Program-made: the position numbers and the translations under genes
Source of the DNA: Clostridia bacterium
GTDB taxonomy: Bacteria; Bacillota; Clostridia; UMGS1883
NCBI GenBank assembly: GCA_030527235.1
Contig: JAUNBL010000010.1
Coordinates: 1-54,961, forward strand
Length of the DNA stretch: 54,961 nucleotides
Reading direction: 5' to 3'
In this document: piece after piece, positions 33,561 through 42,052 of the stretch
How positions within the stretch are numbered: the stretch's first letter is position 1
Layout of the letters: each line of letters starts with the position of its first letter
The notes under the pieces: generated by a model
Told to the model about the DNA's origin: nothing
Database searches by the model: none
What the model saw: only the letters and a program-made list of their open reading frames with translations

Positions 33561-34069
33561 ATGAAAAGAAATGTGAGCCAATTGTCGCTTAAAACTGTTA
33601 TACTTTCTCTTTTCATAAGTGTATTACTATGGTCAATCGTCACAGACGCATGGGGATATACAAAAATATTTCATGTGTCAAATGATAGTTGGGGTAACTA
33701 TATATTTGATTTTTTCAGTCGATTGATTTGGTCGGCGCCTGCAATCTTATTGTTACTTAAGTATAAGCGCTATGTTCCGACATCTCTGAAACAGCTTTTT
33801 GCAAATACTCCGGAAATAAAACCGCTGGCATTTTTCGTAGTAATTATTGTAATGTATCATGTATTGGCAATGTTCTATAACCATGGTGCGCTATGGATTA
33901 ATCCAAGCTTTCATTTTGAAAAACATTTTTTATGTTTACAACGGTAGCTTTTTTTGAGGAACTCGTTTATCGCGGATGGGGATTGAATGCACTGTCCGCC
34001 TTTCTTCCTGAAAAAGCGGCAAATATTGTATACTTGCACACTTTCTATCCGATTTTCTTAGCGTTATGA
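33561..34069 (+). pseudogene. Broken CPBP-family intramembrane protease
   Basis: The ATG at 33561 follows GGAGGG. The first frame encodes three to four membrane helices and stops with TAG at 33945-33947. In another frame from about 33931 the sequence resumes with FFEELVYRGWG, the EExxxR motif of CPBP (Abi/CAAX-type) glutamic proteases, then stops at 34067-34069 before the histidine-containing helices. A frameshift in the T-rich run near 33927-33933 and a missing 3' part make it non-functional. CPBP proteins often process or protect against bacteriocins. Confidence 0.8.
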
Positions 34070-34121
34070 TGATTGGATAATATTGTAGTTTGTTAAATTG
34101 TGAAATTACAAAATTCAACAA

Positions 34122-35741
34122 TTAACAAAACACGTGTTTTTCAAGTGTTGCTCTTACGGCGCCGCGGCTTTTAATCATTTCATCAAAGTAGCGGCATACC
34201 TTTTTTGCAAGCTGCGCCCTGTAAAGATTGACGCCAAAAATCTGTTCGTTTTCTAATATGTCGCGCAAAACTATTTCGGTATCGATTTGATCACCGAGTT
34301 TTATAGACGATATTTGCGGGCACATAATGCTAAGCAGCGGGTCGGGACTTAGTTCCATCTTTTTGCCGAAATCATCTACCCCCATCAGATAGCGCAGCCA
34401 TGCGGCAAAGACAAGCGGTATCATCTTTAAGCTTTCCGGGTTAAGATTGGGTGATGCCATATATGCTTTAACGGTTTCCCCAAAACGTATTGCCAGCTTT
34501 TGCGAGGTGTCCGTTGCAATTCTTTGAGGAGTGTCTGGCATAAATGGGTTGGGGATACGGATGTTAATCACAGTGTCTATGAACTCTTTTGGATTCAGTA
34601 TCTGCGGGTCCGTAACAACCGCAAGACCTTCATCATAGCCTATAATTTCTGCTAAACGGCGCAGTGCGGGGTCTTTCATCTCCGCAGAAATAAGCTTAAA
34701 ACCCAACAGACAGCCGAATATTGCCAAAGCCGTGTGTATTGGATTTAAGCATGTACAGACTTTCATTCTTTCGACCTTTTCCACTGTTTCGCGGTTTGTA
34801 AAAATTATGCCTCCATATTCAAGTTTCGGACGTCCGTTCGGAAACACATCTTCGATTACTAAATATTCGCTTTCCTCAGCGTTGACAAACGGCGCGACAT
34901 AGGTGTTTTTTTCTGTCACCATCGGCTGCGGATTATCGACGTTATCTTTTTCCAGCATCGCCTGAACCGAGGGGTCAGGCCTGGGGGTAATCTTGTCAAT
35001 CATCGACCACGGAAACGATACGCGGGAGGCGTCTCTCACATATTCTGTAAAGCCTGCGTTGACAGCGCCTGAGGCGCTCCAGGCGTCTGCAAATGCCAAA
35101 ACGGCATCGCGAAGCTTGTCTCCATTATGGGAACAGTTGTCCATGCTGACCAATGCTATCGGTTTTTCTCCGGACTCATACCTTGTATAAAGCAAGCTCA
35201 CAACCTTGCCGATATAGCTTTTGGGATGATGTGTGCCGTGTTCCATATCATAGGCAACGTCAGGGAGTTTATTGCCTTGCCCGTTTACCAGGCAATACCC
35301 CTTTTCGGTAATCGTAAAACTAGCCATCTGAAGCGAGTCATTGCAAAATATTTCTTTTAACCGCTCATAATCTGCAACATTTTCGGAATCCAGTGTTAAA
35401 GATTCTACTATGCTGCCGACTACGGTTTTTTCCACCCTTCCATCAGCTTTAAGCGTGACGAGGATACTGTAATCATCGTGAGGACGGTTCATTCTCTGGA
35501 TAATTTCGTAATCGTAACCTTCGGCAACAATCAGTCCGCGGTCTAAAATGCCATCATTTAACAAACGCTGCACCACGTTGGCTTGAAATGCACGAAAAAT
35601 ATTGCCGGCTCCGAAATGAATCCAAAATGGAGCTTCTTGCGTTTTCGCCGCAACACTTTTTCGGTCAAACTTTGGCAGAGTAAAGTTAGCGTTTTCCCAG
35701 GCGGTAAAATCAAGTAATCCAGAGTTATTCAGCTTTAACAT
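34122..35741 (-). CDS. uxuB: Mannitol dehydrogenase-family D-fructuronate reductase (UxuB-like)
   Basis: The product is 539 residues. It reduces fructuronate to mannonate (or acts in the reverse direction) with NAD(H). The N-terminal Rossmann part begins with IHFGAGNIFRAFQANVV; the catalytic domain follows with SMDNCSHNGDKLRDAV, VCTCLNPIHTALAIFG and the conserved Lys region. The ATG at 35741 shares a base with the uxuA stop (TGATG), and a preceding TTG is rejected. The mannitol-dehydrogenase family also contains tagaturonate and mannitol enzymes, but coupling to uxuA favours UxuB. Confidence 0.9.
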   Translation of the reverse strand: MLKLNNSGLLDFTAWENANFTLPKFDRKSVAAKTQEAPFWIHFGAGNIFRAFQANVVQRLLNDGILDRGLIVAEGYDYEIIQRMNRPHDDYSILVTLKADGRVEKTVVGSIVESLTLDSENVADYERLKEIFCNDSLQMASFTITEKGYCLVNGQGNKLPDVAYDMEHGTHHPKSYIGKVVSLLYTRYESGEKPIALVSMDNCSHNGDKLRDAVLAFADAWSASGAVNAGFTEYVRDASRVSFPWSMIDKITPRPDPSVQAMLEKDNVDNPQPMVTEKNTYVAPFVNAEESEYLVIEDVFPNGRPKLEYGGIIFTNRETVEKVERMKVCTCLNPIHTALAIFGCLLGFKLISAEMKDPALRRLAEIIGYDEGLAVVTDPQILNPKEFIDTVINIRIPNPFMPDTPQRIATDTSQKLAIRFGETVKAYMASPNLNPESLKMIPLVFAAWLRYLMGVDDFGKKMELSPDPLLSIMCPQISSIKLGDQIDTEIVLRDILENEQIFGVNLYRAQLAKKVCRYFDEMIKSRGAVRATLEKHVFC

Positions 35742-36811
35742 CAATGTTTCGCTCCTTTTTCAATACTTTCCCAAAGCCCGTTCAAATAAGCGGCTCCAAG
35801 AGCACGATCATATAAACCGTATCCGGGCATGGCAACTTCGCCCCAAATCATGCGCCCATGGTCTGGTCGAATTGGGCCTTCAAAACCAATTTCATATAGT
35901 GCTTTCATGATTTCATACATATCAAAATTACCATCCGAAGAAAGGTGTGCGGCTTCTTCAAAATCGAAGGGCGAGTTAAATTTCAAATTTCTTACATGCG
36001 CAAAATGCAGCCGGCCCTTAAGCGAGCGTATCATATCAGGGAGGTCATTTTCCAAATTTGTACCATAAGAACCGGAACAAAACGTAACGCCGTTATGCGG
36101 ATTGTCTACCATATTCATCATCTTTTGAATGTTGGCTTTGTTCACGATTATACGGGGAAGTCCAAAAACGCTCCATGCCGGATCATCGGGATGAATCGCC
36201 ATGTTTATATCATATTTGTCGCAGACCGGCAGTATACGCTCTAAGAAGTATTTCAAATTTTCAAATAGTTTCTCTTCATCAATATCTTTATACATCTCGA
36301 ACAGTTCTTTGATTTTGGCCATGCGCTCGGGTTCCCAACCAGGCATAACAGCGCCGTTGGTGTCTGAAGCAATCGTCGCAAACATATCCTCGGGATTTAG
36401 CGCGTCAACAGCAGCTTGTGTATAGGCGAGTACGGTTGAGCCGTCAGCGCGCTTTCTGGCAAGTTCCGTTCTTGTCCAGTCGAAAACAGGCATAAAATTA
36501 TAACACACCAGATGGATATTTTCTTCGCCTAAATTTTCTAACGTTTTAATGTAATTGTCAATATATATATCACGTTGTTTACCACCGGTTTTAATGTCCT
36601 CGTGTACATTAACGCTTTCTATGCCTGCAATGGAAAGCCCCGCGTCCTCAACTTCTTTTTTTAGCGCCTTGATTTGCTCACGGCTCCATATCTCGCCGGG
36701 CATTAAATGATATAATGTCGTAATCACTCCGCTGACACCGGGGATTTGGCGAATCTGTTCCAGAGTTACGGTATCAAATTGTGAACCGTACCATCTCAAT
36801 GTCATTTTCAT
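35741..36811 (-). CDS. uxuA: Mannonate dehydratase
   Basis: The product is 356 residues. It dehydrates D-mannonate to 2-keto-3-deoxy-gluconate in glucuronate catabolism. The TIM barrel opens with MTLRWYGSQFDTVTLEQI and contains IAGIESVNVHEDIK, HLVCYNFMPVFDWTRT (metal Cys), IHPDDPAW (metal His), FCSGSYGT and FAHVRNL. The ATG at 36811 has AAAGGAA upstream; a longer N-terminal reading into the promoter is rejected. It is transcribed with uxuB and is divergent from an AraC regulator. Confidence 0.95.
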   Translation of the reverse strand: MKMTLRWYGSQFDTVTLEQIRQIPGVSGVITTLYHLMPGEIWSREQIKALKKEVEDAGLSIAGIESVNVHEDIKTGGKQRDIYIDNYIKTLENLGEENIHLVCYNFMPVFDWTRTELARKRADGSTVLAYTQAAVDALNPEDMFATIASDTNGAVMPGWEPERMAKIKELFEMYKDIDEEKLFENLKYFLERILPVCDKYDINMAIHPDDPAWSVFGLPRIIVNKANIQKMMNMVDNPHNGVTFCSGSYGTNLENDLPDMIRSLKGRLHFAHVRNLKFNSPFDFEEAAHLSSDGNFDMYEIMKALYEIGFEGPIRPDHGRMIWGEVAMPGYGLYDRALGAAYLNGLWESIEKGAKH

Positions 36812-36869
36812 AACAGTTATTCCTTTCGATTTTAATTTTATAATATTACATATTATAAAACACGTGCTG

Positions 36870-36879
36870 CGAAATTTCG
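36870..36879. promoter_or_regulatory. Candidate operator between uxuA and the AraC gene
   Basis: CGAAATTTCG is a perfect 10-bp palindrome in the 129-bp divergent region, close to a CACGTG (36861-36866) and to TTGC/GCAA half-sites (36893-36907). A minus-strand TATAAT-like box toward uxuA lies nearby. A role as regulator binding site is inferred. Confidence 0.35.
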
Positions 36880-36901
36880 ATTGGATAATTTGTTGCGTAT
36901 A

Positions 36902-36930
36902 TTGCAAAAGTTGCGAAGATATGCTAAGAT
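36902..36930 (+). promoter_or_regulatory. Promoter of the AraC-family regulator
   Basis: TTGCAA (36902-36907) and TAAGAT (36925-36930) have a 17-bp spacer. The -10 box is only 10 nt before the chosen GTG, so the messenger would be nearly leaderless or the true start is further in. Confidence 0.5.
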
Positions 36931-36940
36931 GTAGGCGGGG

Positions 36941-37852
36941 GTGAGGAAAATTAATAAAAAACTTCAAACAGCTTTTTGCACTCGTCAGTATATGCTTTCT
37001 AAAGATTTTGAACTGTACTATTACAGTGATTATCATTTAACAAAGGTGGAAAACCACACGCACGATTATTATGAGTTCTACTTTTTCCTTGAAGGAAACG
37101 TGACAATGGAAATCAGCGGAGAAGAATACCATCTTAAAGCCGGCGATATTGTGCTCATTCCTCCCAATGTCGCCCATCATGCAAATATTTTGGACCGGAA
37201 ACTCCCATACAGAAGGTTTGTTTTTTGGCTTAGCCGAGAATATGCCGACCAGCTTGTTGCACTCTCTTTTGCATACGGTTATTTGATGGACGAAGTGGAG
37301 AAGAAGAATAACTATGTATTTAGTACCAATCCCATAATATTCAATACAATACGGACCAAGGTATTTCATCTTTTAGAAGAAATATATTCGGAGCGCTTTG
37401 GGAAAGCGGCTGAAATCTCTTTGTGCGTAAACGAGCTGCTTTTGCACATAAATAGGATTGTATATGAGCAACAACACACAGAGAGGACAGAGTGCGGGCA
37501 GTCTCTTTACGAGCAGATTTTTAATTATGTGGACGACCACTTAGGAGAAGAACTGTCCTTATCTCAAATATCTGCGAAGCTGTTTGTGAATAAGTATTAC
37601 ATTTCTCATATTTTTAAGGAAAATACAGGTATGTCAATACATCAATATATCACAAAAAAACGGCTTGACGCCTGTTATAATGCAATTAAAAGCGGCGCAA
37701 AAATTACAGAAATATATTTGATGTATGGCTTTAAGGACTATTCGAGCTTTTATCGTTCATTCAAAAAGGAATATGGAATTTCTCCCAAGGAATGCCGCGA
37801 ACTTGAACTAAAAAAACAAATATTAAGTTTGACAAAGAGCGGATATTGCTAA
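36941..37852 (+). CDS. AraC-family transcriptional regulator
   Basis: The product is 303 residues. An N-terminal cupin sugar-sensing domain (about 35-125; NHTHDYYEFYFFLEG, AGDIVLIPPNVAHHA) is joined to two C-terminal HTH motifs (about 195-295; LSLSQISAKLFVNKYYISHI and ITEIYLMYGFKDYSSFYRSF), ending with the FKKEYGISPKECR signature. It is divergent from uxuAB and is probably their activator, sensing a uronate or oligosaccharide. The GTG at 36941 is tentative because the ribosome site is poor; an internal ATG at codon 18 is possible. Confidence 0.88.
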   Translation: MRKINKKLQTAFCTRQYMLSKDFELYYYSDYHLTKVENHTHDYYEFYFFLEGNVTMEISGEEYHLKAGDIVLIPPNVAHHANILDRKLPYRRFVFWLSREYADQLVALSFAYGYLMDEVEKKNNYVFSTNPIIFNTIRTKVFHLLEEIYSERFGKAAEISLCVNELLLHINRIVYEQQHTERTECGQSLYEQIFNYVDDHLGEELSLSQISAKLFVNKYYISHIFKENTGMSIHQYITKKRLDACYNAIKSGAKITEIYLMYGFKDYSSFYRSFKKEYGISPKECRELELKKQILSLTKSGYC

Positions 37853-38002
37853 AGATGCGGTTGAAATCTGCGGGATTTTGCTTTGGACATTTTATCAAAC
37901 AGACTATAGTAGGCATTGCTTTTCATGAATTAAGGAGACAATTAATGAAAACCTGTGGTTAACAATACACCTGTAAGGTGAAAATATCTACTGTATGAAT
38001 AA

Positions 38003-38191
38003 ACAATCGGCACATGTGATACAAATGGCGATTATACAGCCATATGCGGAGTCGATGATATTGATAGTGTAGATGGAAAAAATGTCCGTATTCAAAACAT
38101 TCAACGGGACGACGCAGCGGTAGACAAAAACGGTGTGATTTATTATTGGGATATCGATTATAACTGCATTCGACAATTAGAACACAAGTAA
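38003..38191 (+). pseudogene. RCC1-like repeat fragment
   Basis: The 362-nt gap after the AraC gene contains an open frame of 62 codons with no start codon, closed upstream by TAA at 38000. It encodes DDAAVDKNGVIYYWDIDYN, which resembles the end of an RCC1/beta-propeller repeat (xAVxxDGxVxxW). It is probably the last repeat of a lost secreted protein. Nothing else is seen in this gap. Confidence 0.45.
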
Positions 38192-38214
38192 TTATAAGGG
38201 AGGGAGCGAATATT

Positions 38215-38988
38215 TTGGGGAAAGTATGTTATTGCTGCGGAAAACCTGTTAAATTCATGGATATGGATTTGCAAAACGGCAAAATATGTGATGAATGCTA
38301 TGAGACAGCAACTAAACTTGATAGGAAAATTACTTGTTTAAATATTTTCAAATATAATGGTGCATATATAAAACGGCTACTGGACAGTCAAAACATTGAC
38401 AAGCCTGTTTTGGCAGAGTGTGAGCACAGTGCTAGCGAAAATGAAATAAATTCGCAAAATTTACAATCTGTAAAAACAAAGAAAACTTTTGAAGAGGAAT
38501 CTGAAAAAGCAAATAGTGTTCTTTCATCTGTAATAAAACTTTGTGTATGCTTATTAGTTTTGATAATATTATTTGGACTGAGTTATCAAGAAAAGAATAT
38601 AGCGAAAAACCTTAAGAACCAAAAACAAGACGAGCAAACAACTTATATATCAAATGCTAATGAGGATACCAATATATCTCCCGAGGCTGCAATTAATAGC
38701 TTAAAAAACGCTATTCCTCCCAATGCTTCTGGAACAATTGATGAATTATTTAGACAAAACTATGGCACTCCTAAGTATTATACAGATACAGACGGTACCA
38801 ATAAGTATGTCATATTAGCTGCTGCAAGTCATACTTGTTGTGAAACATTAATTCTAAAATACAAGGTTGTTAGTTCAAAAAGATTCGATTTAGTAGAAGG
38901 AACAATACGAAGCGAAATCGATGGTTCGGACCATATATATAGTCCTGAAGCTATGGGTGTTGTTTTAAAATTAATTTATAAAAATTAA
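38215..38988 (+). CDS. Zinc-ribbon single-pass membrane protein of unknown function
   Basis: The product is 257 residues. The start is TTG at 38215, supported by AAGGGAGGG 10 nt upstream. The cytoplasmic N-terminus has a zinc-ribbon-like pattern CYCCGKP...ICDECYE (two CxxC pairs). A membrane helix lies at about 106-124 (KLCVCLLVLIILFGL). The extracellular part (about 125-257) is hydrophilic and contains SHTCCETLI. This layout resembles zinc-ribbon membrane proteins of Firmicutes with an outer sensor domain. It is 15 nt before a lipoprotein gene, probably in the same transcript. AT-rich. Confidence 0.7.
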   Translation: MGKVCYCCGKPVKFMDMDLQNGKICDECYETATKLDRKITCLNIFKYNGAYIKRLLDSQNIDKPVLAECEHSASENEINSQNLQSVKTKKTFEEESEKANSVLSSVIKLCVCLLVLIILFGLSYQEKNIAKNLKNQKQDEQTTYISNANEDTNISPEAAINSLKNAIPPNASGTIDELFRQNYGTPKYYTDTDGTNKYVILAAASHTCCETLILKYKVVSSKRFDLVEGTIRSEIDGSDHIYSPEAMGVVLKLIYKN

Positions 38989-39003
38989 GAAAGGAATTAT
39001 ATT

Positions 39004-39882
39004 ATGAATAAAAAATTCATTACGTTTATATCACTTCTACTGGTATTTTCGCTATGCGGTTGTTCCTCTTTAGATGCTGTCACAAATGACGTGATTGACC
39101 AAACAAGTAATATTATTCAACAAGAAGATGAATACGTGGTAGCCGTTCAAAATGCGGTTGTTACAGGACATTCTTGCACATATAAAGAAGCGTTTGATAG
39201 TTTCTTTGCTTATCCCACATGGAAGCACTTCACAAGTGACGAAAACAAAGATGTTGTCGAATTTACCGGAAGTTGCACATATGATAATGCAAACGTTAAA
39301 GCAAAAATACAATTTCTAATAACATCCGAGCAAGAAAATTACATACAGTTTGAAGCATCTTATCTTAGCTTTAACGATGTAAGCCAAAATCTTTTAATGT
39401 TAAGTGCACTTATTGAAAAGGCTGTATGTCAATGCCAAGACGATATCTTAGCTCAGCAAGGAGAAAACGATGGCTTAGATGAAGTAGAAGAAACACAGGA
39501 TGAACCCGAAGACAATAGTTATTTAAATGAACTTAAAAATGAAATTTCAGAGCTTGATAGTGAAATTGATGGTTGCTATTGGCAGATTGATCGACAAAAG
39601 GAGATCATTCTTGACTACGAAACAAAAATCCAAGAGAATAGGAATTTACTTGTAGAACACGAAAAAACAATTTCTCAGTTACAAAATAGTACAGATGACT
39701 ATGAACGAAGCCAAATTCAGAGATATAATCAATATGCAGAAAATTACCGTCGTGAAATTGAAAGGATTCCAAATCTTATAAATTATTCTAATGACCTAAT
39801 AAATGGATGGAATGAAAAAATTCTAGAAATTGAGGCAGAAAAAGAAGAACTTATTAAAAAGCTCAATGATGCAGAAATCTAG
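39004..39882 (+). CDS. Lipoprotein with C-terminal coiled coil
   Basis: The product is 292 residues. AAAGGAA lies upstream of the ATG. A lipoprotein signal ends in a lipobox SLCGC (Cys20). A globular part (about 25-150) precedes an acidic linker (EEDEP-like, about 155-172) and a long coiled coil (about 172-290) with heptads such as LKNEISELDSEIDG and EIEAEKEELIKKL. It would sit on the outer face of the membrane. No family was recognised. Confidence 0.75.
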   Translation: MNKKFITFISLLLVFSLCGCSSLDAVTNDVIDQTSNIIQQEDEYVVAVQNAVVTGHSCTYKEAFDSFFAYPTWKHFTSDENKDVVEFTGSCTYDNANVKAKIQFLITSEQENYIQFEASYLSFNDVSQNLLMLSALIEKAVCQCQDDILAQQGENDGLDEVEETQDEPEDNSYLNELKNEISELDSEIDGCYWQIDRQKEIILDYETKIQENRNLLVEHEKTISQLQNSTDDYERSQIQRYNQYAENYRREIERIPNLINYSNDLINGWNEKILEIEAEKEELIKKLNDAEI

Positions 39883-39952
39883 ATAGTCCGAATATCTTAG
39901 ATAGAAACCAATAACGATTAGGAAGAATATGAGAAAGAATATGATCTTATAG

Positions 39953-40147
39953 AAAAAAATAAAACAGCAATTAAATATTCCTGATGACTCCAATATAATA
40001 TGTATTATAGGAAATAGACAATACTGGGAAGCAGGTGAATGCTATTATGTCAGTGTGGATTTTTATCAAAACAAAAATCATATTGCAGGTGCAAATGTAA
40101 ATGCAGATACAGTGGAATTATTAAATAATATTTTAAAGATGAATTAA
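39953..40147 (+). pseudogene. Fragment of a small unknown gene
   Basis: A 64-codon frame without a start, ending at 40145-40147, encodes QYWEAGECYYVSVDFYQNKN and ELLNNILKMN. A frame shifted by one base just upstream (from about 39930) encodes EYEKEYDLIEKNKTAIKYS, so the original gene probably carried a coiled coil and has been frameshifted. It lies between two lipoprotein genes. Confidence 0.45.
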
Positions 40148-40169
40148 TACGACATTTTAAGGAGCTATT

Positions 40170-40826
40170 ATGACAAAACTTTATATAATTCTTTTGTCTG
40201 CACTGCTGCTACTATGCGGATGCAGTCAAACGAATTTTGTAACAAAAATTGAATTTACCGCTGAAGATAACTTAGAGCAGTGCGCAGAAATTATATCTAA
40301 CCGTTTAAGCTATATGGGTTATAAAAACAAAATCGAAGTTTTGAATAATAAAATTATTGCATGGCTAAACTCAACTTCGGATATTCAATTATTAAAGGAT
40401 GTACTTTCAACAAAAGGCGATTTTTTGATTTCATTAAGCGAAGAGCCGCTGTTCGTAAAAACAGATGACGGTTTTGGTGCCGCAGGAATAACAGCGGATG
40501 TTTTTAACACAAAAGTAACAAGAAGCGATATCAAGAGAGTGAAGACCGTAAAATCCAATGGCGATTTGGAGAGCTATATTGAACTTACATTTACTGCTGC
40601 CGGAAAAGAAAAAATCACAGAACTTTCAGACTTTGCGAGCAAAAGCGGCTACGGGCTTATAATTGCGCTTGATGATAAGTATTATCAAGCGCCGGTAGCA
40701 AGTACGTTAGAAACAGATACATTTATACTTGATAAGTTTGCAGGTGAGGATGCTTTTACAGAGAAAACTGCCAAGATGTATGCGGCTGTAATAAGCTGCG
40801 GGGAACTGCCTTGCGAATTGAAGTAA
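40170..40826 (+). CDS. SecD P1-head-like lipoprotein
   Basis: The product is 218 residues. AAGGAG lies 7 nt before the ATG. A lipoprotein signal ends at a lipobox LLCGC (Cys18). The mature part follows the periplasmic region of SecD: EIISNRLSYMGYKNKIEVLN (the PP-type alpha/beta unit), a strand-rich DFLISLSEEP segment, then a P1-head-like part with YIELTFTAAGKEKITELSDFA and GLIIALDDKYYQAP. It has no membrane domain for translocation. Stand-alone lipoproteins of this type are of unknown role. A shared terminator follows. Confidence 0.75.
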   Translation: MTKLYIILLSALLLLCGCSQTNFVTKIEFTAEDNLEQCAEIISNRLSYMGYKNKIEVLNNKIIAWLNSTSDIQLLKDVLSTKGDFLISLSEEPLFVKTDDGFGAAGITADVFNTKVTRSDIKRVKTVKSNGDLESYIELTFTAAGKEKITELSDFASKSGYGLIIALDDKYYQAPVASTLETDTFILDKFAGEDAFTEKTAKMYAAVISCGELPCELK

Positions 40827-40854
40827 ACATTCGTATGTATTTTATATCAAAGTA

Positions 40855-40907
40855 CAAAGGGGCTGTGACAAAACGATTCAAAAATCGGATTGCACGCAGC
40901 CCCTTTG
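40855..40907. terminator. Bidirectional terminator between the SecD-like gene and cotJC
   Basis: CAAAGGGGCTG (40855-40865) pairs with CAGCCCCTTTG (40897-40907). The genes on both sides converge on it. The loop is long but contains a small CGATT/AATCG hairpin (40874-40878/40883-40887). Confidence 0.75.
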
Positions 40908-40909
40908 CA

Positions 40910-41464
40910 TTATTTCATGTCTGTAATTCTGCGCATCGCTTCACCGAAGCGCTGGAAGTGCACAACCTCACGCTCGCGGAGAAAGCGTATCGGGTCGATT
41001 ACATCAGGATCGTCTGCGAGACGAAGAATGTTGTCGTAAGTTGCCCTTGCTTTTTGCTCTGCTGCCATGTCCTCAGCCAAATCAGCCAAAACATCGCCCT
41101 TGGATTGAAGTACGTTTGCACTGAACGGTACTCCGCTGGCGTTGGCAGGATAAACGGCGGTTCCGTGGTCAATAAAGTACGCGCCAAAACCACTGTCCTC
41201 AATTTCTTTTTCGCTCAGATTTCTTGTCAGCTGAAATACTATTGTGCCAATCATTTCAAGATGAGCGAGCTCCTCACTGCCTATATCGTTCAACAAACCC
41301 TTTGTAACGGTGTCCGGCATACTGAAACGCTGACTGAGATAGCGAAGCGAAGCGCCAAGCTCTCCATCGGGGCCACCGTATTGCGAAATAATATACTGTG
41401 CCATTTTCGGGTTACTGTTTTTTATCGAAACAGGGTATTGTAATTTTTTTTCATAAACCCACAT
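40910..41464 (-). CDS. cotJC: Spore coat protein CotJC (manganese catalase-like)
   Basis: The product is 184 residues. It belongs to the CotJC/manganese-catalase ferritin-like group, with metal-ligand pattern E..H in GSEELAHLEMIG and later EREVVHFQRFG. It is a component of the spore coat in Bacilli and Clostridia and is made in the mother cell. It follows cotJB directly (stop adjacent to the ATG), with GGGGC upstream. Confidence 0.95.
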   Translation of the reverse strand: MWVYEKKLQYPVSIKNSNPKMAQYIISQYGGPDGELGASLRYLSQRFSMPDTVTKGLLNDIGSEELAHLEMIGTIVFQLTRNLSEKEIEDSGFGAYFIDHGTAVYPANASGVPFSANVLQSKGDVLADLAEDMAAEQKARATYDNILRLADDPDVIDPIRFLREREVVHFQRFGEAMRRITDMK

Positions 41465-41728
41465 TTAATAATTTGCCCCCTTATCCCAAGTCCACGGATT
41501 TTCTATCCACTGCCACGGCACGGTAGAGGCCGAGGCCATCGGTGTAAGCGGGCCGTAGGCTTTTTCGTATTCTTCACGTGCAGCCTTAGCTTCTGCAACT
41601 TTTTCTTTATATGCCTTGAGCGCGTGCTCGCAGCAAGGATGTGTGTCCAAGAAGAGCGCTATATCGTGCGCCGTAAAATCTGCACTCTGTACCTTTCGTA
41701 ACATGTCTCGTTTAGCCTGGTCCATCAT
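41465..41728 (-). CDS. cotJB: Spore coat protein CotJB
   Basis: The product is 87 residues, normal for CotJB. Key pattern: FTAHDIALFLDTHPCCEHAL and the C-terminal WQWIENPWTWD. ATG at 41728 is preferred (GGAG 8 nt upstream; it overlaps the cotJA stop as ATGA); a GTG three codons earlier is less likely. It is needed with CotJA and CotJC for the coat layer. Confidence 0.93.
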   Translation of the reverse strand: MMDQAKRDMLRKVQSADFTAHDIALFLDTHPCCEHALKAYKEKVAEAKAAREEYEKAYGPLTPMASASTVPWQWIENPWTWDKGANY

Positions 41729-41943
41729 CGCATACACTCCATATCCTCGGCGGTTTCTTTGAATTCTTTGCCGTAAACGTTCATAGGTTTGTAAAGCTCG
41801 GGGAAAGCAGTGCCTTTACCGAGTGAGGTGTCATTATCGTATATATTTTTGAACACCTGCATCGGTACATACGAGTAGGCAAGCGGCATCGAGTCGAGGC
41901 ATTTGCAGTCGGTAACATTTATAATGTCTAATAAATCCTTCAT
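41725..41943 (-). CDS. cotJA: Spore coat-associated protein CotJA
   Basis: The product is 72 residues, typical of CotJA. It shows PLAYSYVPMQVFKNIYD, close to the family core LAxAYVPxQxxxxxY. ATG at 41943 has GAGGT upstream; longer readings lack a ribosome site. It is the first gene of cotJABC and should be expressed late under mother-cell sigma factors, though I could not identify the promoter with confidence. Confidence 0.9.
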   Translation of the reverse strand: MKDLLDIINVTDCKCLDSMPLAYSYVPMQVFKNIYDNDTSLGKGTAFPELYKPMNVYGKEFKETAEDMECMR

Positions 41944-41966
41944 GGTCCTTACCTCATTATTCTTTT

Positions 41967-41980
41967 TGGGCATATGCCCA
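41967..41980. promoter_or_regulatory. Perfect 14-bp palindrome upstream of cotJA
   Basis: TGGGCATATGCCCA is self-complementary and lies 24 nt upstream of the cotJA ATG, downstream of a CATATACT (41992-41985 on the minus strand) that resembles a sigma-E -10 box. It could be a repressor site or fold in the leader. Confidence 0.4.
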
Positions 41981-42021
41981 TAACACAGTATATGCTTCTT
42001 TACCGTTATGTGTGAGAAATC

Positions 42022-42049
42022 AAAAAAACCGCCACGGTGAGGCGGTTTT
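42022..42049 (-). terminator. Terminator of the HAD hydrolase gene
   Basis: On the minus strand AAAACCGCC (42049-42041) pairs with GGCGGTTTT (42033-42025), with a 7-nt loop and a T-run extending to 42022. It lies 3 nt beyond the stop of the HAD gene and isolates it from cotJ. Confidence 0.9.
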
Positions 42050-42052
42050 AAC

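Noticed and set aside
40811..41443. 210-codon plus-strand frame across the terminator and cotJC
   Set aside because: It runs through a bidirectional terminator and opposite a clear CotJC gene.
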